6,114 nt of DNA from Pseudomonadota bacterium (lineage in GTDB: Bacteria > Pseudomonadota > Alphaproteobacteria > Ferrovibrionales > Ferrovibrionaceae). Within the stretch, counting starts at the first letter, position 1, and the number at the start of each line of letters is the position of its first letter. The notes under the pieces were generated by a model. The model had not been told where the DNA came from. It did no database searches and saw only the letters and a list, made by a program, of their open reading frames with translations. This document shows positions 1-4,263 of this stretch, piece after piece. The stretch lies in NCBI GenBank assembly GCA_023433835.1, contig JAEYTW010000591.1, forward strand, positions 1 to 6,114, read 5' to 3'. A program made the translations under genes and the position numbers.

Positions 1-526
1 GCCCCGCCCAGCCCTCCGCGTCGGCCGTGTCGGCCGCGATCAGCGAGCGGTAGGCGGCAGCGGCCTCATCGAGCCGGCCGCGCTGGCGTTCGATCGCGGC
101 CAGTTGCCCCCGCGCCTCGCGGAAGGCCAGCGGCGCCAGCAATGCGGCGGCATCGGCCAGCCGGCCCTCCGCCCGCCGCAGCAGGGCCAGATTGAAGCAT
201 GCCGTCGGATGGGTGGGCGCGCGGCTCAGCAGGTCGACATAGGCCGCGGCGGCATCCGCCGGGCGGCCGGCCTCGACCAGGGCGGCAGCGGCATCGGCGG
301 CGAGATCGACATTGCCGGGCTCGAGGCGCGCGGCGCGGGCCAGGCTTGCCACCTGCCGGCCCGGATCGCCGGCGATGCGGGCGGCGACGCCGCGGTTCGA
401 CCAGATCCGCCGATGATCGGGTGCCAGCGCCAGGGCCCGGCGGAATGCCGCCTCGGCGCCGCCGTGGTCCCCGGCCTGGGCCCGGGTGACGGCCTGTCGC
501 TGCAGCATGTCGGGATCGGCGATCAT
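1..526 (-). CDS. TPR-repeat protein, N-terminal part (runs off the left edge)
   Basis: Reading the minus strand from ATG at 526-524 gives 175 uninterrupted codons beginning MIADPDMLQRQAVTRAQAG and leaving the window at base 1, so the C-terminus is unseen. The protein is Ala/Leu/Arg-rich and made of helical repeats of about 34 residues with TPR spacing: GDHGGAEAAFRRALALAPDH (about 19-38), a degenerate repeat ending in ARLEPGN, GRPADAAAAYVDLLSRAPTH, GRLADAAALLAPL and GRLDEAAAAYRSLIAADTAD. The recurring G-x-x-x-x-A-x-x-x-[YF] and ...A-P-[DT]-H pattern is the TPR consensus. No signal peptide is visible, so it is probably cytoplasmic. The start is supported by AGGA (minus strand, 538-535) 8 nt upstream. 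TPRs mediate protein-protein contacts. In Alphaproteobacteria such N-terminal arrays often precede a sulfotransferase or glycosyltransferase domain, but nothing visible here says which, if any. It is divergent from the tRNA-Pro promoter. Confidence 0.82.
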   Translation of the reverse strand, partial: MIADPDMLQRQAVTRAQAGDHGGAEAAFRRALALAPDHRRIWSNRGVAARIAGDPGRQVASLARAARLEPGNVDLAADAAAALVEAGRPADAAAAYVDLLSRAPTHPTACFNLALLRRAEGRLADAAALLAPLAFREARGQLAAIERQRGRLDEAAAAYRSLIAADTADAEGWAG

Positions 527-543
527 CCGATAATTCCTAACCT

Positions 544-572
544 TTGACGTGAGGCGGCGCTAAGGCTAAATA
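544..572 (+). promoter_or_regulatory. sigma70-type promoter for tRNA-Pro and probably downstream genes
   Basis: TTGACG (544-549) and TAAATA (567-572) are separated by exactly 17 nt, close to the housekeeping -35/-10 consensus. Transcription would start near 579, about 18 nt before the tRNA. The bases after the -10 box are very GC-rich (GCGCTCGCC), which resembles the discriminator of stringently controlled stable-RNA promoters; that regulatory reading is inference. It sits in the 70-bp gap between the divergent TPR gene and tRNA-Pro. Confidence 0.72.
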
Positions 573-596
573 GCGCTCGCCAGCGCGCGACAATGG

Positions 597-673
597 CCGG
601 GTGTAGCTCAGCCTGGTAGAGCGCCAGCTTTGGGAGCTGGATGCCGGAGGTTCAAATCCTCTCGCCCGGACCA
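597..673 (+). tRNA. tRNA-Pro (anticodon TGG)
   Basis: A complete 77-nt cloverleaf. The acceptor stem is CCGGGTG (597-603) with CGCCCGG, including one T-G wobble. The D stem is GCTC/GAGC with a GG-containing loop. The anticodon stem is CCAGC/GCTGG around loop TTTGGGA, with anticodon TGG at 631-633 and G37 as is usual for proline tRNAs. The T stem is GGAGG/CCTCT with loop TTCAAAT. Discriminator A is followed by encoded CCA (671-673). It reads CCA, and with a modified U34 other CCN codons. Confidence 0.96.
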
Positions 674-708
674 TCTGCGCGCGGCATGATCGATGGGCGA
701 TTCGGGGC

Positions 709-714
709 AGGAGG
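709..714 (+). promoter_or_regulatory. Ribosome binding site that fixes the GTG start at 723
   Basis: AGGAGG is a perfect anti-16S match lying 8 nt before GTG at 723. The ATG at 693 lies upstream of this site and has no comparable site of its own, so the Shine-Dalgarno decides for the GTG. Confidence 0.85.
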
Positions 715-722
715 TTTTCGAC

Positions 723-1031
723 GTGACCAAGGTGCGCATCTACAAGCCGGCCAAGAATGCGATGCAGTCCGGGCGCGCCAAGACCCGGGACTGGCGCCTG
801 GAGTTCGACACGGCGGAAAACCGCTTTGTCGAGCCGCTGATGGGCTGGACCGGCTCGACCAGCACGCTCGGCCAGTTCAGCCTGTCGTTCCCGACCAAGG
901 AAGAGGCGATCGCCTACGCCCAGGCCAACCAGCTCGACTACGACCTGGAGGAGCCGGGCCCGCGCGTCATCCCGCGCCGCGCCTATGCCGATAATTTCGC
1001 CTGGGGCAAGGTGCCGACCGGCGCCCGCTGA
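723..1031 (+). CDS. NDUFS4-like accessory subunit of NADH:quinone oxidoreductase (complex I)
   Basis: Encodes 102 residues starting (GTG)TKVRIYKPAKNAMQSG. It matches the NDUFS4/18 kDa family (Pfam ETC_C1_NDUFA4) along its whole length: MQSGRAKTRDWRLEFDT (14-30), EPLMGWTGSTSTLGQFSLSF (37-56), a helix with TKEEAIAYAQANQLDYDLEE, and the C-terminal YADNFAWGK (88-96). In mitochondria this subunit sits on the peripheral arm near the NADH-oxidising module and stabilises it; alphaproteobacterial complex I carries the same supernumerary subunit. It would act on the cytoplasmic face of the inner membrane. It has no targeting sequence and is the usual bacterial length. It stands away from any nuo operon, 49 nt after tRNA-Pro and 27 nt before tRNA-Arg, with no promoter or terminator obvious on either side. 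This suggests co-transcription with the tRNAs. The alternative ATG at 693 would add ten non-conserved residues. Confidence 0.94.
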   Translation: MTKVRIYKPAKNAMQSGRAKTRDWRLEFDTAENRFVEPLMGWTGSTSTLGQFSLSFPTKEEAIAYAQANQLDYDLEEPGPRVIPRRAYADNFAWGKVPTGAR

Positions 1032-1044
1032 CCTGCCCCGCAGG
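1032..1044 (+). other. Small hairpin directly after the NDUFS4-like stop codon
   Basis: CCTGC-CCC-GCAGG gives a 5-bp perfect stem with a 3-nt loop starting at the base after the stop. No T tract follows, so it is not an intrinsic terminator. It could protect the mRNA 3' end after RNase P cuts at the tRNA-Arg 5' end. This is seen structure; the role is speculation. Confidence 0.3.
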
Positions 1045-1058
1045 GTGTGGAGGACGAC

Positions 1059-1135
1059 GGCCCCGTAGCTCAGCTGGATAGAGCAATTGCCTTCTAAGCA
1101 ATAGGTCGCTGGTTCGAATCCAGCCGGGGTCGCCA
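1059..1135 (+). tRNA. tRNA-Arg (anticodon TCT)
   Basis: A complete 77-nt cloverleaf. The acceptor stem is GGCCCCG with CGGGGTC (one G-T wobble). The D stem is GCTC/GAGC. The anticodon stem is ATTGC/GCAAT around loop CTTCTAA, with anticodon TCT at 1093-1095. The T stem is GCTGG/CCAGC with loop TTCGAAT. Discriminator G is followed by encoded CCA (1133-1135). It decodes AGA/AGG, rare codons in a genome this GC-rich. No promoter of its own is evident in the 27 nt after the preceding gene. Confidence 0.96.
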
Positions 1136-1143
1136 GCTAAAGT

Positions 1144-1157
1144 CTTTTATATTTCAG
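1144..1157 (+). repeat. 14-nt inverted repeat, left copy
   Basis: CTTTTATATTTCAG starts 9 nt after the tRNA-Arg CCA. Its exact reverse complement occurs at 4122-4135. Both copies lie in AT-rich intergenic DNA, which is rare in this GC-rich window. No target-site duplication is visible outside the two copies. Confidence 0.5.
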
Positions 1158-1163
1158 TTAGTT

Positions 1164-1229
1164 CGTTTGATAGGCACGACCGCTTCTCGGCCGTGCAGCC
1201 ACCCGTACGGGGCCGACGCTGATCAAACG
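1164..1229 (-). other. Nested inverted-repeat element, possible structured RNA
   Basis: An 8-bp perfect outer stem (1164-1171 CGTTTGAT with 1222-1229 ATCAAACG) encloses a 9-bp hairpin at 1174-1196 with a 5-nt loop, and a 10-bp palindrome CCCGTACGGG at 1202-1211. Together they would fold as a three-way junction of about 66 nt. On the plus strand the 9-bp stem has an A-C mismatch. On the minus strand the same position is a G-U wobble, which favours a minus-strand RNA. No T tract follows on either strand and no promoter was identified. The rest of 1136-1388 holds no convincing gene. Confidence 0.35.
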
Positions 1230-1289
1230 CTCGGAATTGCTGTCGGCATCCATCGTCCATAATCGACATGACGGCTATGTGCCGGCCGC

Positions 1290-1320
1290 CTATTGACCGA
1301 TAGCCGATATCGGGTAGCGT
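1290..1320 (+). promoter_or_regulatory. Candidate promoter/operator region of the MFS gene
   Basis: TTGACC (1293-1298) resembles a -35 box, but the -10 candidate (TAGCGT, 1315-1320, 16-nt spacing) is poor. The perfect palindrome CCGATATCGG (1304-1313, extendable to 1301-1316 with one mismatch) lies in the would-be spacer. A second partial dyad, CTATTGACCGATAG (1290-1303), overlaps the -35 box. This arrangement would suit a repressor site controlling the exporter gene about 70 nt downstream. No regulator gene is adjacent. Confidence 0.3.
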
Positions 1321-1388
1321 TCCCCGAGGCACCGCACCCGGCAGCAGATCCGGGACCGGCCGCCATCCCACAATAACGAAAGCAGCAA

Positions 1389-2582
1389 ATGACCGACCTT
1401 CACGGGGCCGGCGCGCGGGCGGCGCGCGGGGCGGGCCTTGCCCATGCGACCTTGGCGCTGGGCGGGTTTGCGATCGGAACCGCCGAGTTCGCCTCGATGA
1501 GTTTCCTGCCGTCCTTCAGTGCCGGGCTGGGCGTCGACGCCCCGACCGGCGGGCATGTCATCAGCGCCTATGCGCTGGGCGTGGTGGTGGGGGCGCCGCT
1601 GCTGGCCGTGCTGGGCGCGCGGTTCGACCGGCGCACGCTGCTGGTCCTGCTGATGGCATGGTTTGCGGTCGGTAACGGCCTCAGCGCCGTGGCGCCGGAT
1701 TTCACCAGCCTCGTCCTCTTCCGCTTCCTGACCGGGCTGCCGCATGGCGCCTATTTCGGCATCGCGGCACTGGTCGCCGCCGGCATGGTGCCCCCCGCGC
1801 GCCGCGCGGCGGCGATCGGGCGGGTGATGACGGGCCTCACCGTCGCCACCATCGTCGGCGTGCCGCTGGCCAGCCTCGTGGCGCAACGGCTCGGATGGCG
1901 CGTCGGTTTTGCCGGCGTCGGCGGCATCGCCGTGCTGACCGCGCTGCTGGTGAGCCGGGTGGTGCCCCGGCAGGGCGTCGATCGCCTGGCCTCGCCGCTG
2001 CGCGAACTCGGCGCGCTGCGCAACGGCCAGGTCTGGCTGTCGCTCGGCATCGGCGCCATCGGGTTCGGCGGCATGTTCGCGGTCTACACCTATCTCGCCT
2101 CGACCCTGGCGCTCGTCACCAGGGCGCCGGAACAGGCGCTGCCGATGGTGCTGGCCGTCTTCGGCGTCGGCCTGACGCTCGGCAACGGGCTGGCGCCGCG
2201 GCTGGTCAGGTGGGGCGTGATGACCGCCGCCGGCCTGCTGCTGGCCTGGAGCGCGGCCGCATTGGCGATCTATCCGTTCACCGTCGGCAATGTCTGGCTG
2301 ATCGGGCTTGCCGTGTTCGCGATCGCCTGCGGCGGCGGCCTCGGCACGGTGCTGCAGACGCATCTGATGGATGTGGCAGGCGAGGCGCAGAGCCTTGCGG
2401 CGGCGCTGAACCATTCGGCGTTCAACGTCGCCAACGCGCTGGGGCCCTGGCTGGGCGGCCTCGCGATCGCCGCGGGCCATGGCTGGGCGTCGGTCGGCTG
2501 GGTCGGCTCGGGCCTCGCCCTGGCGGGGCTGGCGATCTGGGCGATGGCGGTCGGCGCCGGCCGCCAGGCCGTCAGGGCGTGA
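1389..2582 (+). CDS. MFS transporter, DHA1 (AraJ/Cmx-like) efflux permease
   Basis: A 397-residue inner-membrane protein with about 12 hydrophobic segments (roughly 20-42, 57-77, 83-103, 107-131, 145-165, 170-192, 215-240, 251-270, 276-298, 302-325, 340-363, 367-390), the normal size for a 12-TM major facilitator. The MFS motif A lies in the TM2-TM3 loop (GARFDRR, 76-82). Arg112 in RFLTGLPHG of TM4 is the motif B arginine. A motif-C-like TM5 (TIVGVPLASLVAQRLGWR) is typical of DHA1 antiporters, and TM11 carries NHSAFNVANALGPWLGG, typical of the AraJ/chloramphenicol-exporter branch. It presumably exports a small molecule in exchange for protons; the substrate cannot be read from sequence. The start has only a weak upstream purine run (GAAAG), but translation from 1389 gives a sensible 19-residue cytoplasmic N-terminus. 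Its stop abuts the stop of the convergent methyltransferase gene. Confidence 0.92.
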   Translation: MTDLHGAGARAARGAGLAHATLALGGFAIGTAEFASMSFLPSFSAGLGVDAPTGGHVISAYALGVVVGAPLLAVLGARFDRRTLLVLLMAWFAVGNGLSAVAPDFTSLVLFRFLTGLPHGAYFGIAALVAAGMVPPARRAAAIGRVMTGLTVATIVGVPLASLVAQRLGWRVGFAGVGGIAVLTALLVSRVVPRQGVDRLASPLRELGALRNGQVWLSLGIGAIGFGGMFAVYTYLASTLALVTRAPEQALPMVLAVFGVGLTLGNGLAPRLVRWGVMTAAGLLLAWSAAALAIYPFTVGNVWLIGLAVFAIACGGGLGTVLQTHLMDVAGEAQSLAAALNHSAFNVANALGPWLGGLAIAAGHGWASVGWVGSGLALAGLAIWAMAVGAGRQAVRA

Positions 2583-3701
2583 TCAGCCCAGCGCCGGCGT
2601 CTGGAACAACGTCACCCGCAGCCCGCCATGCGACACCGGCGCGGCGGTCTCGCCGAAGGGCAGGCCGGTCGCCCGGGCCAGCGTCGCATCGTTGGTGATC
2701 AGCCCGATGCGCCAGCCGGCGAACCGGCCGATCAGGGTCTGGCCCAGCGCGCGATAGAGGGGCCCGAGCTTCTTCCGGTCGCCCAGCCGGCCGCCGTAGG
2801 GCGGGTTGATGACGACGAGGCCGGGCGGGCCGGCCGGCCGCTGCAGGTCGCTGATCGCATGCTGGCGGAACTCGGTCAGCCCGCCGACGCCGGCGCGATC
2901 GGCATTGGCGCGCGCCATGGCGATGGCGCCGGCGTCGCGGTCGCTGCCGTGAAAGCGGAAGGCGGGGGCCGGGCGTGTCGTCCCGCCATCGCGCATCGCC
3001 TGCCAGACGGCCTCGTCGAAGGTCGCGAGCTGTTCGAAGGCGAAGCGGCGGGTGCGGCCGGGATTGAGCCCGGCGGCGATCTCGGCCGCCTCGATGACGA
3101 AGGTGCCGGAGCCGCACATCGGGTCCAGTACCGGCTCGGTACCCGCATAGCCGCATTGGCGCAGGAACAGGGCGGCCAGGCTTTCGCGCATCGGTGCCTT
3201 GTTGACCGCTTCCTTATGGCCGCGCCTGTGCAGGGGCTCACCCGAACTGTCGATGCTGAGGGTGCAGAGATCATCCTCGATGCGGGCCTTGACGCAGACC
3301 AGGGCCTCGGGGTCCGGCCTGGCGCCGAGTTCCTCGGCTATCGCCCGCTCGATCCGCTCGGCGGCCGCGCCGGAATGATAGATGCGCGAGTTGCGGCAGG
3401 TGGCCTCGACCCGGAAGGGTACATCCCGGCGGAGGAAATCGGCCCAGGGCAGGCGGCGCGCGCGCTTGTCCAGCTGGGCCAGGTGGGGGCTGCGGAATTC
3501 GCCGATGCGGGCCAGCACATGGCTGGCCCCCCGGATCTCCAGATTGGCGCGCCACACTGCCGGCCAGCCGCCGCGGAAGGTCACGCCGCCCGGCACGGCC
3601 GCGGCCGCGGCGAAGCCGCGCTCGGCCGCTTCCGCGCGCAACACCTCTTCCAGCCCGGGGGCCGAGGCCAGGAAAATCTCGAAGTCGGCTTGGGCATTCA
3701 T
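2583..3701 (-). CDS. THUMP-domain class I SAM-dependent RNA methyltransferase (RlmL-like)
   Basis: Encodes 372 residues. The N-terminus (DFEIFLASAPGLEEVLRAEA) is characteristic of the RlmL/YpsC group. A THUMP RNA-binding region spans about 50-155. The Rossmann methyltransferase domain follows, with SAM-binding motif I DPMCGSGT (193-200), acidic motif HGSDRD (251-256) and catalytic motif NPPYGGRLGD (299-308). NPPY-type enzymes of this family make N2-methylguanosine. E. coli RlmKL carries this module as its N-terminal half (m2G2445 of 23S rRNA) fused to RlmK; here the module stands alone, as in many Alphaproteobacteria. A tRNA target (TrmN/Trm14-like) is the alternative. It is cytoplasmic. The ATG at 3701 is preceded only by a closely spaced AGGCGG. 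It is transcribed convergently to the MFS gene with no intergenic gap, and divergently from the RMF-like gene. Confidence 0.9.
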   Translation of the reverse strand: MNAQADFEIFLASAPGLEEVLRAEAAERGFAAAAAVPGGVTFRGGWPAVWRANLEIRGASHVLARIGEFRSPHLAQLDKRARRLPWADFLRRDVPFRVEATCRNSRIYHSGAAAERIERAIAEELGARPDPEALVCVKARIEDDLCTLSIDSSGEPLHRRGHKEAVNKAPMRESLAALFLRQCGYAGTEPVLDPMCGSGTFVIEAAEIAAGLNPGRTRRFAFEQLATFDEAVWQAMRDGGTTRPAPAFRFHGSDRDAGAIAMARANADRAGVGGLTEFRQHAISDLQRPAGPPGLVVINPPYGGRLGDRKKLGPLYRALGQTLIGRFAGWRIGLITNDATLARATGLPFGETAAPVSHGGLRVTLFQTPALG

Positions 3702-3734
3702 GCCGCCTGCATATCGGGAAGTGCCGTCGTCAGC

Positions 3735-3763
3735 GATAACTTTTTCAACCCGGCGCCGGTCAA
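3735..3763 (-). promoter_or_regulatory. Weak candidate promoter for the methyltransferase gene
   Basis: On the minus strand TTGACC (3763-3758) is followed after 17 nt by GTTATC (3740-3735). The -35 matches 5 of 6 consensus bases but the -10 is poor. The spacer contains the palindrome CCGGCGCCGG (3750-3759). Transcription would begin about 27 nt before the ATG. Confidence 0.25.
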
Positions 3764-3766
3764 ATC

Positions 3767-3794
3767 AGGCCGCTTCCCATCGGCGGCCTTTTTT
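3767..3794 (+). terminator. Intrinsic terminator with no upstream gene (possible attenuator)
   Basis: AGGCCGC (3767-3773) pairs perfectly with GCGGCCT (3783-3789) over a 9-nt loop, and six T residues (3789-3794) follow: a textbook rho-independent terminator on the plus strand. The only gene to its left reads the other way, so it ends no known coding transcript. It lies 58 nt before the RMF-like ATG. A second hairpin, GCAGG-ATTCGG-CCTGC (3799-3814), follows before the ribosome site. It could be an attenuator in the RMF-like gene's leader, the end of a short unannotated RNA from 3702-3766, or a barrier to antisense transcription. Confidence 0.75.
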
Positions 3795-3840
3795 GCGCGC
3801 AGGATTCGGCCTGCCCACCCGTTAAGGCGTTCGGGCATGC

Positions 3841-3849
3841 AGGAGGAGG
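3841..3849 (+). promoter_or_regulatory. Strong ribosome binding site of the RMF-like gene
   Basis: AGGAGGAGG ends 2 nt before ATG 3852; using its first AGGAGG the spacing is 5 nt. It decides the start at 3852, although the same frame is open far upstream across the antisense of the methyltransferase gene. Confidence 0.75.
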
Positions 3850-3851
3850 CC

Positions 3852-4097
3852 ATGGCTGAGTTTCACACCGTCTCGACCCTGGCCGACCTGATGATGCTCG
3901 ACGACGACGAGATCGCGGCGGGCTACAGCGCCGGGCTGGAAGGTGCCCCGCCGCCGGCGAGCGACCGCAGCAAGGGCTATTGGCACGGCTGGCGCAACGG
4001 TCTGGTCGACAGCGGCCGCCTGCAGGCCGATGCGGCGCAGCTGGCGCTGTCACGCGATATCGAGCGGGCGGGCGGCCTGCCGTTGCTCGTGCAGTAA
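3852..4097 (+). CDS. Small RMF-like (ribosome modulation factor-like) protein
   Basis: An 81-residue acidic protein with no signal peptide or membrane segment. Residues 21-31 (IAAGYSAGLEG) and 38-53 (DRSKGYWHGWRNGLVD) resemble the two conserved blocks of E. coli RMF, GYQAGIAG and QRSQWLGGWREAMAD, in the same order and spacing apart from one inserted residue. RMF binds stationary-phase ribosomes and dimerises them into inactive 100S particles. The CPY motif between the RMF blocks is absent here (APPPAS instead), and an acidic N-terminal extension (LMMLDDDE) plus a C-terminal tail of about 28 residues make it longer than the 55-residue E. coli protein. Similar GY...YWHGWRNG small proteins occur in Alphaproteobacteria, mostly unnamed. 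The gene has a strong Shine-Dalgarno and is preceded by an intrinsic terminator in its leader. The coding call is firm; the RMF relation is from remembered family patterns and is tentative. Confidence 0.8.
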   Translation: MAEFHTVSTLADLMMLDDDEIAAGYSAGLEGAPPPASDRSKGYWHGWRNGLVDSGRLQADAAQLALSRDIERAGGLPLLVQ

Positions 4098-4263
4098 TGG
4101 CAAACTATGACCTTGCATGATCTGAAATATAAAAGCCGACGTTACAAATAATACATGCTAAGGCGGATTGTCCTTTCGTAGGCGGCGTAGTCTACTGCTG
4201 GCGGCCCGGGGGCGGGCCATATCCCACGCACCGACCATGCAGCTAATTCGGAGAATCCGGCTG
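4098..4263 (+). promoter_or_regulatory. AT-rich promoter/leader region of the secreted protein gene
   Basis: The stretch 4120-4160 is unusually AT-rich for this window and contains two good -10-like hexamers, TATAAA (4128-4133) and AATAAT (4147-4152). Neither has a convincing -35 box at normal spacing; the best is CTGAAA (4122-4127), 19 nt before AATAAT. The following leader is GC-rich, with a short stem GGCCC/GGGCC (4203-4207 with 4214-4218). No terminator for the RMF-like gene is visible, so read-through into the next gene is possible. Confidence 0.35.
4122..4135 (-). repeat. 14-nt inverted repeat, right copy
   Basis: CTGAAATATAAAAG is the exact reverse complement of 1144-1157. It lies 24 nt after the RMF-like stop codon and overlaps the AT-rich promoter-like region of the secreted protein gene. 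The identity does not extend by one base on either side. Confidence 0.5.

Noticed and set aside
104..547. Plus-strand open frames at the left edge
   Set aside because: They are shadows of the minus-strand TPR gene, which has repeat structure and a ribosome site.
693..722. ATG start at 693 for the NDUFS4-like gene
   Set aside because: It lies upstream of the perfect AGGAGG (709-714), and the ten extra residues are outside the conserved family region. GTG 723 is favoured.
1059..1160. Integrated element attachment site at tRNA-Arg
   Set aside because: There is no integrase gene and no second copy of the tRNA 3' end in the window. Only the unexplained 14-nt inverted repeat remains.
1136..1172. 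Intrinsic terminator after tRNA-Arg
   Set aside because: The region is T-rich (1145-1154) but no GC-rich hairpin outside the tRNA precedes the T run. Termination here is possible but not supported.
1147..1371. 74-codon minus-strand frame between tRNA-Arg and the MFS gene
   Set aside because: It has no Shine-Dalgarno and no recognisable motif, and it overlaps the folded element and palindromes. It was considered as a divergent regulator, but it has no helix-turn-helix and is too short.
1290..2480. Long minus-strand open frame opposite the MFS gene
   Set aside because: Its translation is Arg/Gln/His/Asp-rich low-complexity sequence typical of the antisense of a GC-rich gene. The plus strand encodes a clear 12-TM transporter with MFS motifs.
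2628..4097. 489-codon plus-strand frame running through the antisense of the methyltransferase into the RMF-like protein
   Set aside because: Only the last 81 codons look like a protein and have a strong Shine-Dalgarno at 3841-3849. The upstream part is antisense to a well-supported gene.
4168..4263. Upstream starts (TTG 4168, ATG 4237) for the secreted protein
   Set aside because: They add an Arg-rich segment in front of an otherwise ideal signal peptide and lack ribosome sites.
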